64,000 nt of DNA from contig CAMAQH010000012.1 in NCBI GenBank assembly GCA_945860295.1, forward strand, positions 55,413 through 119,412, read 5' to 3'. The position numbers and the translations under genes are program-made. Below, piece after piece: positions 27,302 to 36,197 of this stretch (position 1 is its first letter; every line of letters starts with the position of its first letter). The DNA is from Prosthecobacter debontii. Lineage in GTDB: Bacteria > Verrucomicrobiota > Verrucomicrobiia > Verrucomicrobiales > Verrucomicrobiaceae. Under the pieces are notes generated by a model that did not search any database, had not been told where the DNA came from, and was given only the letters and a program-made list of their open reading frames with translations.

Positions 27302-28451
27302 TTAGACATCATCCCCAGCATCATCGGCACCGGCTTTTTTGCCGCGTAGCTTGGCTTCCATGAAGGCGTCGAGATCACCGTCCATGACGGCTTGGACACT
27401 GCTGGTCTTTTCACCGGTGCGGTGGTCTTTGACCATCTGGTAGGGCTGGAAAACGTAGCTGCGAATTTGGCTACCCCAGCCGATGTCGGTCTTCTCACCA
27501 TACTGACGTGAGATCTCGGCCTGACGCTTGTCTTCTTCAATCTGGTAGAGTTTGGCCTTGAGCATCGCCATGGCTTTGGCGCGGTTCTTGGGCTGAGAGC
27601 GCTCTACCTGACAGGCGACGATGACACCGCTCGGGACGTGGGTGATGCGCACGGCGGTTTCCACCTTGTTCACGTTCTGGCCGCCTTTGCCGCCCGCGCG
27701 GTAGGTGTCCACTTTGAGGTCTTCATCACGAACTTCAATGTCGATGTCTTCTTCATTGTCAGGCGTGACGTCGATGGACGCAAAAGACGTGTGCCGCTTC
27801 TTCGCCGCATCAAAGGGGGAAATACGCACGAGGCGATGCACGCCGCGCTCGGCCTGGAGGAATCCATAGGCATTCTCGCCGATGATTTCCAGTGTGGCGG
27901 AGCGTGTGCCCACGTCATCGCCTTCTTGATGATCGATGATTTGGACTTTGTATTTACGGCGCTCACACCAGCGGACAAACATGCGCATGAGCATGTCCGC
28001 CCAGTCGCAGGCCTCTGTGCCGCCGGCGCCGGAGTGGATGACGAGGAAGGCATTGCCACGATCAAACGGACCTTTGAGCAACAGATCGAGTTCGTAATTG
28101 GCGATGGCTTTGTTCAGCGCATCAAACTCCGTCTGCACTTCTTTGATGCTCTGCACGTCCCCCTGTTCTTTGGCGAGTTCGATCAGCACGGGAAAGTCTT
28201 CTACCCGTGAGTCCAGCTCACCCAGCGGCGAAATCTGGCGCTTGATGACATTGGCGCGTTCGATGACTTTTTTCGCGGCATTCTGGCTGTCCCAGAAACC
28301 AGCGGCGGTCATTTTATGTTCGAGCGCCGACAACTCTTCAGTGAGTCTCGGTAAGTCAAAGATACCTCCGGAGTTCGAGCAGGCGGCCTTTAAGGCTCGC
28401 CACGTCGAACGCCTGGAGGTCGGTCAAAACGGACTTGTTGGTCGGTTGCAT
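27302..28451 (-). CDS. prfB: Peptide chain release factor 2, with programmed +1 frameshift
   Basis: RF2 recognises UAA and UGA and releases the peptide. A 31-codon first part (28451-28359, [15 protein letters not shown]...LLELRRYL) ends at an in-frame TGA (28356-28358). A +1 shift at CTT-TGA-C moves into the main frame, which continues [15 protein letters not shown] to 27302. The GGQ peptidyl-hydrolysis motif is in [12 protein letters not shown]. Together the product has about 382 residues; RF2 is usually about 365, the excess being a C-terminal tail rich in Lys, Gly and Asp. It is not a pseudogene: the shift site is the standard autoregulatory one. Confidence 0.95.
28355..28371 (-). promoter_or_regulatory. 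prfB programmed frameshift site
   Basis: On the minus strand the sequence reads CCGGAGGTATCTTTGAC. It contains a Shine-Dalgarno-like GGAGG three bases before the slippery CTT, an in-frame TGA stop and a following C, the arrangement used by RF2 genes to sense RF2 levels: when RF2 is scarce the ribosome pauses at UGA and shifts +1. Confidence 0.95.
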
Positions 28452-28503
28452 GAGGGGCGCGCTGTAAGGCCACAGGCAGTCGGATGCAAGGAGATGTTCA
28501 CAT

Positions 28504-29238
28504 TCACGCCGCTGGATTGATAAACATGTACCCAGCGCTGCGCACGGTGCGGATGTAGCGGGGTTCATGGGCATCATCTCCGAGCTTTTTACGGAGAGCG
28601 GCGATGTGTACGTCAATGCTGCGGTCGAAGACTTCGTATTGACGATCACGCAGAGACTCGATGAGTGCCTCACGCGATTTGATACGGCCACGAGATTTCA
28701 TGAGCGAGGTGAGGATGTCGAACTCCACAGGCGTGAGAACAAGCGGCACATCTTTTTGCGTGGCGACACGGGCATCAAGATTCAGGCGAACGGTGCCGAC
28801 GATGATTTCCTTCACTGCGGGTTCGGCTGGCGCGGTATGAGCGAGTGTCGAACGACGAGTGACAGCACGGATGCGGGCGAGCAGCTCGCGGGTGGAAAAG
28901 GTCTTGGGCAGATAGTCGTCGGCACCGATTTCAAGACCGACGATGCGGTCAGCTTCCTCACCGCGTGCGGTGAGCATGAGGATAGGCACGGCAGACTTAG
29001 CACGGATGCGTTTTAGCACTTCAAAGCCGTCACAACCGGGCAGCATGACATCGAGAATGATGGCGTGCCAAGGCGTGGCGAGTGCGCGTTCGGCTCCCTC
29101 TGGCCCCGTGTGAACGATCTCGATGTAATAGCCCAGCGGCACAAGGTAATCACGAATGAGCGCAGCCAGTTTGCGATCATCGTCTATGATGAGGATGTGC
29201 GTGAGGCCGTCTTGGAAAGTAGATAGTTCAGGTGGCAT
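28504..29238 (-). CDS. OmpR/PhoB-family response regulator
   Basis: 244 residues: a receiver domain with acidic pocket DDD near residues 19-21, phospho-acceptor D63 in ILDVMLPGCDG and conserved Lys in YLPKTFS, then a winged-helix DNA-binding domain (LTPVEFDILTSLMKSRGRI, IDVHIAALRKKLGDD). No histidine kinase gene is adjacent. It lies about 900 bp from the pst operon, so a PhoB-like role in phosphate control is plausible but unproven. It starts 305 bp from the divergent sigma factor gene. It precedes prfB by 52 bp. Confidence 0.9.
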   Translation of the reverse strand: MPPELSTFQDGLTHILIIDDDRKLAALIRDYLVPLGYYIEIVHTGPEGAERALATPWHAIILDVMLPGCDGFEVLKRIRAKSAVPILMLTARGEEADRIVGLEIGADDYLPKTFSTRELLARIRAVTRRSTLAHTAPAEPAVKEIIVGTVRLNLDARVATQKDVPLVLTPVEFDILTSLMKSRGRIKSREALIESLRDRQYEVFDRSIDVHIAALRKKLGDDAHEPRYIRTVRSAGYMFINPAA

Positions 29239-29544
29239 GGAGCAATAATAGAGACAAGTGCGGCAACTGGCAGAGAAGTTTTACACGGCCTTAACAAAAT
29301 TCACCGCCAACCTTGATCATGCCTTTACAAAGATGGCTATGGTGAAGTCTGAAATGACTCAGGCAGAAGTAACTTTTTTCATCTTAACTTTGAGGTCTTC
29401 GATCATTGAACACCCATGCTCCTTTAGTGCCATAGGCAGTCGTTAGGGTCCCCGTTAGTAGTGTCATGAACTCAGTCCAACTTCAGTCAAATAGCAGGCT
29501 TCCCCTCCATCACTCTACGCGTAACATATCTCACCACAAATAAC
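29239..29544. other. Intergenic region between response regulator and sigma factor genes
   Basis: This 306-bp stretch has no plausible gene. It is the divergent promoter region of two regulators. At 29280-29285 and 29291-29296 it holds TTTACA and TTAACA, an 11-bp-spaced pair resembling the direct repeats bound by OmpR/PhoP-type regulators; TTTACA occurs again in CCTTTACAAAG (about 29322-29332). The assignment is only suggestive. Confidence 0.4.
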
Positions 29545-30144
29545 ATGACCAAATCTACGCCAGCCAGCTCTGCTGCACTCGACACCTTTTGTCGAGTGCA
29601 TTGGCTGCGTCTGCATGCAGTCGCATGTCAGCGTGGTTGCACCCCTCTCGATGCCGAGGACTCGGTGCAGGATCTGTTTCTCAATTTGGCACGTCGGGGG
29701 CTGCTCGATGATCTTTTTCTGCGTCCTGAAGAGGCGCAGATAGCCTACCTGTCCATGCGTCTGCGCTGTTTGATACAGAATCGCTGGCGTGACGCGCATC
29801 GGCTGCGGCGTGGTGGTCAGACGTCCCTCCTGTCACTGGATGATGTGCCTGATGTGCCCTGCCATGAGGCATCCGCGACGAATCATGATCGTGCATGGCT
29901 GGCAGGCTGCATCACCGCCGCTATGTCACGCTTGTGCCAGCAAACACGTGCGCAAACTTGGCAGCAAATCAGTCCCGTCTTGCTGGAAGATCTCGACACT
30001 CCACAAAGCGCTGCTCAGCGTGTGGCGGTGCATCGCGCCCGCAGAAAGCTGCGTGGACTGGTGAGGGAGGAGATGAATGGCTCCTTCAAAGATTGGAGCG
30101 CGGGATTAATCACACCGAGTAATTCCTCGACAACCCTCAAGTAA
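29545..30144 (+). CDS. ECF-type RNA polymerase sigma factor-like protein
   Basis: 199 residues. Region 2 is recognisable in [19 protein letters not shown] and the following [20 protein letters not shown], which match the core-binding and -10 recognising helices. Region 4 is weak: the C-terminal [19 protein letters not shown] looks like a helix-turn-helix but with unusual spacing. No anti-sigma gene is adjacent. It converges with the second pstB, the two coding ends overlapping by 8 bp. A role in extracytoplasmic or phosphate stress cannot be deduced from the sequence alone. Confidence 0.75.
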   Translation: MTKSTPASSAALDTFCRVHWLRLHAVACQRGCTPLDAEDSVQDLFLNLARRGLLDDLFLRPEEAQIAYLSMRLRCLIQNRWRDAHRLRRGGQTSLLSLDDVPDVPCHEASATNHDRAWLAGCITAAMSRLCQQTRAQTWQQISPVLLEDLDTPQSAAQRVAVHRARRKLRGLVREEMNGSFKDWSAGLITPSNSSTTLK

Positions 30145-30928
30145 GCCTGCCGGTGATGTAAGACTCGGTAAGCTTATCGGCCGGGTTTCCAAAGATGGTC
30201 ATGGTGTCATCACATTCGATGACTTTGCCTTTGTAAAAGAACGCGGTCTTGTCGGCAATGCGCTTGGCCTGCTCCATGTTGTGAGTGACGATGACAAAGG
30301 TGAACTTGCCACGCAATTGGGCGATGAGATCCTCGATCCGTGCTGTGGCGATGGGATCGAGAGCGGCACATGGCTCGTCCATCAATAATATGCGCGGCTG
30401 AAGCGCGACGGCACGGGCGATGCAGAGTCGCTGCTGCTGACCGCCTGAGAGACCGACGGCGCTTTCATGCAAGCGATCCTTCACTTCGTCCCAGAGAGCA
30501 GCGAGGCGGAGGCTACGCTCGGCGGCTTCTGCGAGGTCGTGCTTGTCTTTTACGCCAGCGACTCGCAGCCCATAGACGGCGTTTTCAAAGATGGAGCGCG
30601 GGAAGGGATTGTACTTTTGGAAAACCATGCCGACGTTTCGCCGCAGGCTGATAACATCGACCTCGGGCGAGTAGAGATTCACGCCTTCGATCTTGATGCT
30701 ACCACTGACGACGCGCGCGTTATCGACGAGGTCGTTGATGCGGTTGATGGAGCGCAGCAGTGTGCTCTTGCCACAGCCTGATGGGCCGATGAGCGCGGTG
30801 ATGTCTTCACGATGGAAATTCAGATCGACATTGAACAGCACCTGATGGTCGGCATAGGCATAGTTGAACTTTTCCACCTGGATGAAGGCGGCATCGTGAT
30901 TGGCAGATTGGACAGGCATTTCGGTCAT
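30137..30928 (-). CDS. pstB: Phosphate ABC transporter ATP-binding protein (second copy)
   Basis: 263 residues, an ABC ATPase with Walker [10 protein letters not shown], signature [14 protein letters not shown], Walker [13 protein letters not shown] and the PstB-typical START block SINRINDLV. It powers phosphate import through PstA/PstC. It is the last gene of the pst operon and lies 6 bp after the other pstB; the two are related but clearly diverged, so both may be functional. No phoU follows it in the window. Confidence 0.93.
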   Translation of the reverse strand: MTEMPVQSANHDAAFIQVEKFNYAYADHQVLFNVDLNFHREDITALIGPSGCGKSTLLRSINRINDLVDNARVVSGSIKIEGVNLYSPEVDVISLRRNVGMVFQKYNPFPRSIFENAVYGLRVAGVKDKHDLAEAAERSLRLAALWDEVKDRLHESAVGLSGGQQQRLCIARAVALQPRILLMDEPCAALDPIATARIEDLIAQLRGKFTFVIVTHNMEQAKRIADKTAFFYKGKVIECDDTMTIFGNPADKLTESYITGRLT

Positions 30929-30934
30929 GCTGGT

Positions 30935-31717
30935 TCAACTGAATGTTCCACGCAGATACGACTCTGTGAGCTTCTGGCGCGGGTTGGAAAAGAGAGCGTC
31001 GGTCTCGGCAAACTCGACAAGTTTGCCGAGATGGAGGAAGGCGGTGTAGTCGGAGACGCGCACGGCCTGCTGCATGTTGTGGGTGACGATGATGACGGTG
31101 AACTCACGCGCGAGCTGATGCATGAGTTCCTCGATTTTCAGCGTGGCGATGGGATCGAGCGCCGAGCAGGGTTCATCCATGAGCAGCACATCAGGGCGGG
31201 TGGCGATGGCGCGAGCGATGCAGAGGCGCTGCTGCTGACCGCCGGAAAGTCCGAGCGCATTTTGATCGAGGCGGTCTTTGAGTTCCTCCCAAAGCGCGGC
31301 ATGTCGAAGGGCGCGCTCGACGGCGTCATCAAGTATGTCTTTGGACTTCACTCCGTGAGTGCGTTGGCCATAAGCGACATTCTCGTAGATGGTCTTGGGG
31401 AACGGACTCGATTTCTGAAACACCATACCAACCTGTTTGCGAAGCTGGGTGAGATCCACATCGTCATCATGGATGTTTTTGCCCTTCACTAGGATTTCAC
31501 CTTTCGTAACTCGCGCACCAGGAACGCGATCATTCATGCGATTGATGCAGCGCAGCAGCGTGCTCTTGCCACAGCCGGAGGCACCAATCAAAGCGGTGAT
31601 ACGGTAGCGCTCTACAGCGAGGTTAATGCCCTCAAGAGCGATGCTGCTGCCATAACAAAAATCCATCTCACGCACCTGAACGACAGGTGGTGGAGGCGGG
31701 GATTGTAAGGCAGGCAT
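30935..31717 (-). CDS. pstB: Phosphate ABC transporter ATP-binding protein (first copy)
   Basis: 260 residues with Walker [24 protein letters not shown], signature [14 protein letters not shown] and Walker [16 protein letters not shown]. It follows pstA by 23 bp and is followed 6 bp later by a second pstB. Two tandem PstB copies occur in a number of bacteria and may form homodimers or mixed dimers on the permease. Confidence 0.93.
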   Translation of the reverse strand: MPALQSPPPPPVVQVREMDFCYGSSIALEGINLAVERYRITALIGASGCGKSTLLRCINRMNDRVPGARVTKGEILVKGKNIHDDDVDLTQLRKQVGMVFQKSSPFPKTIYENVAYGQRTHGVKSKDILDDAVERALRHAALWEELKDRLDQNALGLSGGQQQRLCIARAIATRPDVLLMDEPCSALDPIATLKIEELMHQLAREFTVIIVTHNMQQAVRVSDYTAFLHLGKLVEFAETDALFSNPRQKLTESYLRGTFS

Positions 31718-31740
31718 GACAGAAGAAGTGGGAAATCAGA

Positions 31741-32925
31741 TCACCAGCGATACTTGGCACGCAAGCGGCGGCGCAACCAAATGGAAGTCGCGGCGAGCGT
31801 GGCCACGAGGACGAGGAAGACAAAGACGGAGCCATACTGCGCGCGCTCGGAGTACTCGTTCTGTGGGATCTTGGCGGCGATGGTGTAGATGTGATAGGGC
31901 AGCGCCTGGACGGACTCGGTGAACACGCCCAGGAGACGTGACACACTCTGTTCCCAATGGGCAAAGATGGAGGCGTCAGCAGGCAGCGGCGGCAGAGCTT
32001 TCTGCCAGGGCAGCTTATCTTTGAAAGCCAGCGCGGCAGTGAACATGATCGGCGCGGTTTCACCAGCAGCGCGCGCAATGCCGAGGATGCTCGACGTCAG
32101 AATGCCAGGCATGGCAAAGGGCAGCACGCTGTATCGAATGGTCTGCCAGCGCGTGGCCCCGAGCGCCATGCTCGTTTCACGAAAGCCCTGCGGCACGGCC
32201 TGCAAGCACTGCTCGCTTGCGGTGATGATGACAGGCAGGATGACGAATGCGAGTGTGAAGCCGCCGGACAGCACGCAGGTGTCCCAGCCCTCGAAACTCA
32301 ACGTCGTGAAGCCGAGTGGGATGATGAGAATAGAGCGATCCATCGGCATGTGTGTGAAGACTGGTGCCGTCAGAACAAAAGCCCCGAGACCAAACAATCC
32401 AAACACGACGGAGGGCACGCCAGCGAGATTCAGAATCGCCAGTCGCACTAGTTCCAGAAACTTACCATGTTTGGCGTATTCGCTGAGATAGATTGCACAG
32501 GAGACACCGAGAAAGAGCGCCACACTGATGCTGACAAGCACAAGCAACGCCGTGCCGACGATGGGTCCGAGGATACCACCACCGGAATAGGAGATGGTGG
32601 TTTCAGAATGAAAATTATCTCCGAGGCCTGCCTTCACTTCATCCGCATGTCCGACCTCCACCTCCTGCTTGTTTCCCTTCACATCCTCAATGACATGCAG
32701 CGTGGATGGCAGCTCTGTGAGGAATTTGGTGTTCACAAACGGCCACTGCGAACGGAAGACCACGGGCGAACCCTTGATTGCAATGAGGGCGAGAATGCCA
32801 AGCGTGACGGCAACGATGAAGAAGGTGACGAGACGCAACAACCAGCGCGTGATCCGCTCACGTCGTTCCTGCTGGTTCTTCGCACCTGCAAAAGGATTGC
32901 CCACGGCTGTCGGATTTGGAGTCAT
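31741..32925 (-). CDS. pstA: Phosphate ABC transporter permease PstA
   Basis: A 394-residue inner-membrane permease, longer than typical PstA (about 290). After helix 1 (LVTFFIVAVTLGILALIAIK) there is an extracytoplasmic insert of about 70 residues before helix 2 (ILGPIVGTALLVLVSISVAL). The coupling region with the EAA-like loop is seen in ASMALGATRWQTIRY-type sequence (FRETSMALGATRWQTIRY). A further loop near the end (WQKALPPLPADASIF) is also enlarged. Its ATG overlaps the pstC stop in an ATGA. Confidence 0.92.
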   Translation of the reverse strand: MTPNPTAVGNPFAGAKNQQERRERITRWLLRLVTFFIVAVTLGILALIAIKGSPVVFRSQWPFVNTKFLTELPSTLHVIEDVKGNKQEVEVGHADEVKAGLGDNFHSETTISYSGGGILGPIVGTALLVLVSISVALFLGVSCAIYLSEYAKHGKFLELVRLAILNLAGVPSVVFGLFGLGAFVLTAPVFTHMPMDRSILIIPLGFTTLSFEGWDTCVLSGGFTLAFVILPVIITASEQCLQAVPQGFRETSMALGATRWQTIRYSVLPFAMPGILTSSILGIARAAGETAPIMFTAALAFKDKLPWQKALPPLPADASIFAHWEQSVSRLLGVFTESVQALPYHIYTIAAKIPQNEYSERAQYGSVFVFLVLVATLAATSIWLRRRLRAKYRW

Positions 32926-34796
32926 GATTTGGAAAGTTCAAATCGGCGCACAAAGGCCCGGGCACACCAGTTAACGAGTAGTGAGATGACAAAGAGCACG
33001 ATGCCCACCATGAAGAGTGCCTGCCAGTGGGCGCTGCCGCGCGACACTTCACCGAGTTCCTGAGCGATGATGCCTGTGAGCGTGTGCGCGGGCTGAAAGA
33101 CAACGCCGAGACCAGATCGAAAATCAGGAATGGCGATACGATTCCCGGCAACCAAAAGCACGACCATGGTCTCACCGATCACACGCCCCAGGCCGAGCAG
33201 AACCGCCGCCGAGATGCCTGATCTGGCGGAAGGAACGATGACACGGAAGACGGTCTGTAGCTTAGTGGCACCCAGCGCGTCAGAGGCGTCTATGTAGGCG
33301 CGTGGCACGTTGTTGAGAGCATCTTCAGCGAGACTGAACATCGTGGGCACCGCCATGAGTGCGAGAAGGCACGCGGCATTGAACATGTTTAGACGTTCCT
33401 GAATTGGAAAGCCGGGCAGCCACTGCAACCAGCTCACATGGCTGACATCTTTGATCACGTCCCCGAGCACTGAGATGCCGATGAAGCCGAGCACGACGGA
33501 GGGGATCGCCTGAATGAATTCGATGACGGGCTTGATGAAGTCCTGCTCGCGCACACTGGCAAACTGGTTTGTATAAATCGCGGCAATGATGCTCAGCGGC
33601 GTAGCGATGAGAACCGCGAGCACCGCGATGAGTACCGATCCGACCAGTAGAGGAATGAAGCCAAAGAAGTCCTGCCATGAGCTGTTGGTGATCCAGGCGT
33701 CACCAAAGAAAAATGCCAGCACGACTTTAAAATACGACACCCGCTTTTCATAACTCCACTGGGGGAGCTTTCCCGCCGCTGCGCGCATCTCTGTCAGATG
33801 TCCGGGCAACATGGCGCGCATTTCAGAGAGCATCTTCGTCGCCTGCGGCGTACCTGCTTGCGGCGGCAGTGAAGCGGCGGCTGTCTGCGCCCGCTGGGCA
33901 TACGCCTCAATCCTACCGCTGAGTTCAGGGATGCGGGAAGTCAGTGGCGTGATCCTGCTGGCGAAATCAATCGGGTCCTTGCGACCATGGCCTTTCCCTG
34001 AGCTGTGAAAATCGGTGACGAGCGCCTTGGTCTCACGCGCATGTTTCTTCAGTGTGTTGAGCAGCGTGTGCAGTTCATCGGGGGCGGCTTCAAAGGCTTC
34101 CACCGCCTCGACCAGCGGCTTGAAGCTGGCATGAGCCTCAGTGTCCACGCGAATGTAGGCGGCTGAGAGCAACTCTAGCACCAGCGGCGGCTCCGCCGAC
34201 TCGGGGCTGAGCAGCGCCAGATCGCGCTTAAGCTGCCAGCCCTCCGATGGAGTGAGGCTGGGCGGCACAGCAAGACGACTCACGGCAAGTTGTGTGGCAG
34301 TTAGTAATTCTTGGCGGAGCTGAGCCAGTTTTTCAAGTGCGGCGGGTGGCACCTCAGCCAGTGCATTGGTCAGCACGGCGCGCTGCAATCGGGTCTCCTC
34401 CTCCACATCACGCATCTGTTGATAGGCGGCGTCACGTCGCGAGCGAGCCTGGTAGGTGATCGTGTTCAGCGAGGCACTCAGGACTCGACGCAGTTTGCTG
34501 CACAATTGCTGATGCTCGGCGAGCGGCTGCTCCACGAGATCACAAAACTCAAGACCCGCGTGCTGGTAAGTCTCAAGCTCGTGCCGATATGTCGGCAGAA
34601 AGTCCACGCCCTCACGCAGCAGGAAGAGCATGATGAGCACCAACACGATGACGGCGGCGCTGGAGTTCGAGGCAAAGAAGAACCGGATCGCCTTCTGCTT
34701 ATCGACCCCGAGGAAAGTCCGCCGCTGGCTTTTCAGCAACAAGCTTCCCAAAGTCGGGCGGCTAGGAGTGGAGTCGTTGTTTAAGTCAGCGGGCAT
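32922..34796 (-). CDS. pstC: Phosphate ABC transporter permease PstC with large extra domain
   Basis: 624 residues, about twice the usual length. The C-terminal 240 residues are a normal PstC permease (PLLVGSVLIAVLAVLIATPL, and the EAA-type loop ASDALGATKLQTVFRV). Before it, one helix (residues about 35-55) leads into roughly 300 residues with many charged, alanine- and leucine-rich helices (for example LEKLAQLRQELLTATQLA and TEMRAAAGKLPQW), probably coiled-coil and extracytoplasmic. The same frame continues without a break, so this is one fused gene, not a join. It is coupled to pstA by an ATGA overlap. Confidence 0.88.
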   Translation of the reverse strand: MPADLNNDSTPSRPTLGSLLLKSQRRTFLGVDKQKAIRFFFASNSSAAVIVLVLIMLFLLREGVDFLPTYRHELETYQHAGLEFCDLVEQPLAEHQQLCSKLRRVLSASLNTITYQARSRRDAAYQQMRDVEEETRLQRAVLTNALAEVPPAALEKLAQLRQELLTATQLAVSRLAVPPSLTPSEGWQLKRDLALLSPESAEPPLVLELLSAAYIRVDTEAHASFKPLVEAVEAFEAAPDELHTLLNTLKKHARETKALVTDFHSSGKGHGRKDPIDFASRITPLTSRIPELSGRIEAYAQRAQTAAASLPPQAGTPQATKMLSEMRAMLPGHLTEMRAAAGKLPQWSYEKRVSYFKVVLAFFFGDAWITNSSWQDFFGFIPLLVGSVLIAVLAVLIATPLSIIAAIYTNQFASVREQDFIKPVIEFIQAIPSVVLGFIGISVLGDVIKDVSHVSWLQWLPGFPIQERLNMFNAACLLALMAVPTMFSLAEDALNNVPRAYIDASDALGATKLQTVFRVIVPSARSGISAAVLLGLGRVIGETMVVLLVAGNRIAIPDFRSGLGVVFQPAHTLTGIIAQELGEVSRGSAHWQALFMVGIVLFVISLLVNWCARAFVRRFELSKS

Positions 34797-34865
34797 CTAC
34801 GGAGAAGGAATCAAGCGTTTCAAATTCAGCTCGACATGCGATCAGCGCAAAAAATCATATGCACT

Positions 34866-35681
34866 TTATTTAGCGCGCGATTTTGGCACAAAACCAACTT
34901 TGGTGACAATTGCTTCACCTGACGCTGTAAAACAGAAGTCGATGAACTGTTTCGTCGTGCCCGTCGGCAGGCCGCTTGTATATAGGAAAGTTGGACGGGC
35001 ATACGGATATTTTTTCACCTCCGCCGTGCTGGGTAGGGCACCCTCGATGGACACGATTTTTGTGCCTTTGGCATGAGCGTAGGCGAATCCTAAATAGCCG
35101 ATGCCATTTGGGTTGGCCCCCACTTCCGAAGCAATCTGTTCGTTGCCGGCCATCTTCTGACTGTTGGAGCCATACTCGCGATCCTTCATCGCTAGGCCCA
35201 TGAAGTCCTTGTATGTGCCGGATGAAGTGTTGCGTGTGTAGATGGAGATCAGCCCCGGATTACCGCCAACCTCGCTCCAGTCACGAATGTCGCCTGTGAA
35301 TATCTGCACGACCTGCTTCTTTTTAAGATCGCTGACTGGATTGCCCCGGTTTACCACGATCACGATCACGTCCCAGGCGATTTCAAATTCGCGCAAATCT
35401 TTGCCTCTGGATCGCATCTCGGTCTCCTCGTCCAGCTTCACTTTCCGACTGGACATTCCAATCTCCGCCGTTCCAGACAGCAAGTTGGTGAAGGCTGTGG
35501 AAGAGCCTTCAGCAGCGATGTCGAAGCTGACATTGCCCGCCTGTTTTTTAAACGCTTCAGCGAGCTGCGGCACCAGCTTAGCTCCGAGTGTATCTGATCC
35601 GCGGATGCGCAGTGTTGTCTGGGCTTGGAGCGTTGCAGTGACCGTCATTGCGACAAGAAGGGCAAGGAGAGTGAATTTCAT
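34866..35681 (-). CDS. pstS: Phosphate-binding protein PstS
   Basis: 271 residues with signal peptide MKFTLLALLVAMTVTATLQA, no lipobox. The mature start TTLRIRGSDTLGAKLVPQLA, then AAEGSSTAFTNLLSGTAEIG, and NTSSGTYKDFMGLAMKD are hallmarks of the phosphate-binding protein fold. It captures phosphate in the periplasm for PstCAB. It is the first gene of the operon and starts at ATG 35681 (the upstream frame is not signal-like). It lies 70 bp before pstC. I see no classical Pho box in the 80 bp before it. Confidence 0.93.
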   Translation of the reverse strand: MKFTLLALLVAMTVTATLQAQTTLRIRGSDTLGAKLVPQLAEAFKKQAGNVSFDIAAEGSSTAFTNLLSGTAEIGMSSRKVKLDEETEMRSRGKDLREFEIAWDVIVIVVNRGNPVSDLKKKQVVQIFTGDIRDWSEVGGNPGLISIYTRNTSSGTYKDFMGLAMKDREYGSNSQKMAGNEQIASEVGANPNGIGYLGFAYAHAKGTKIVSIEGALPSTAEVKKYPYARPTFLYTSGLPTGTTKQFIDFCFTASGEAIVTKVGFVPKSRAK

Positions 35682-35760
35682 GATGGGAAGTCTGAAGTTG
35701 CCGTGAACGGCGAATGAAGCGACCAATAACCTTCCACCATCCACCCCCTATTCAAGGCTC

Positions 35761-36165
35761 ATGCCATCTCCTGCACTCGAAATCGGAAAAGCGTTTCTCA
35801 CCGACAATGCCACCAAGCCAGGCGTGGTCACCACAGCGAGCGGCCTGCAATATCTCGTGCTCACACCCGGCACCGGCAAAAGCCCAAAGAAGACAGACAC
35901 AGTCGTGGTCAACTACCGCGGCACGCTGATCAATGGCGTCGAGTTTGACAGCAGCTACCTCGCCGGACGCGAGCCTGCGGAGTTCCCTCTGAACCGCGTG
36001 ATCAAAGGCTGCACCGAAGGCGTGCAACTCATGCAGGAAGGTGCGAAATTCCGTTTCTTCATCCCCTCGCAACTCGCTTATGGAACACGCGGCGCAGGCA
36101 TTGACATCGGCCCAGATGAGACGCTGATCTTTGAGGTCGAGCTGTTAAAAGTCTGGGAGGATTAA
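35761..36165 (+). CDS. FKBP-type peptidyl-prolyl cis-trans isomerase
   Basis: 134 residues forming a single FKBP domain (GLQYLVLTPGTGKSPKKTDT, VVNYRGTLINGVEFDSSY, EFPLNRVIKGCTEGVQLM, IPSQLAYGTRGAG). It speeds proline isomerisation during protein folding. No signal peptide is seen, so it is likely cytoplasmic, unlike FkpA. It is divergent from pstS and terminates in a shared hairpin with hemW. Confidence 0.92.
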   Translation: MPSPALEIGKAFLTDNATKPGVVTTASGLQYLVLTPGTGKSPKKTDTVVVNYRGTLINGVEFDSSYLAGREPAEFPLNRVIKGCTEGVQLMQEGAKFRFFIPSQLAYGTRGAGIDIGPDETLIFEVELLKVWED

Positions 36166-36170
36166 CCCAG

Positions 36171-36197
36171 GGACTGAGGGCTTCCAGCCCTCAGTCC
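36171..36197. terminator. Bidirectional terminator hairpin between FKBP and hemW
   Basis: Perfect 11-bp stem GGACTGAGGGC...GCCCTCAGTCC with loop TTCCA. It lies just after the FKBP stop (36163-36165) and spans the hemW stop codon (36191-36193), so the two convergent genes share it. No long T-run follows. Confidence 0.6.
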
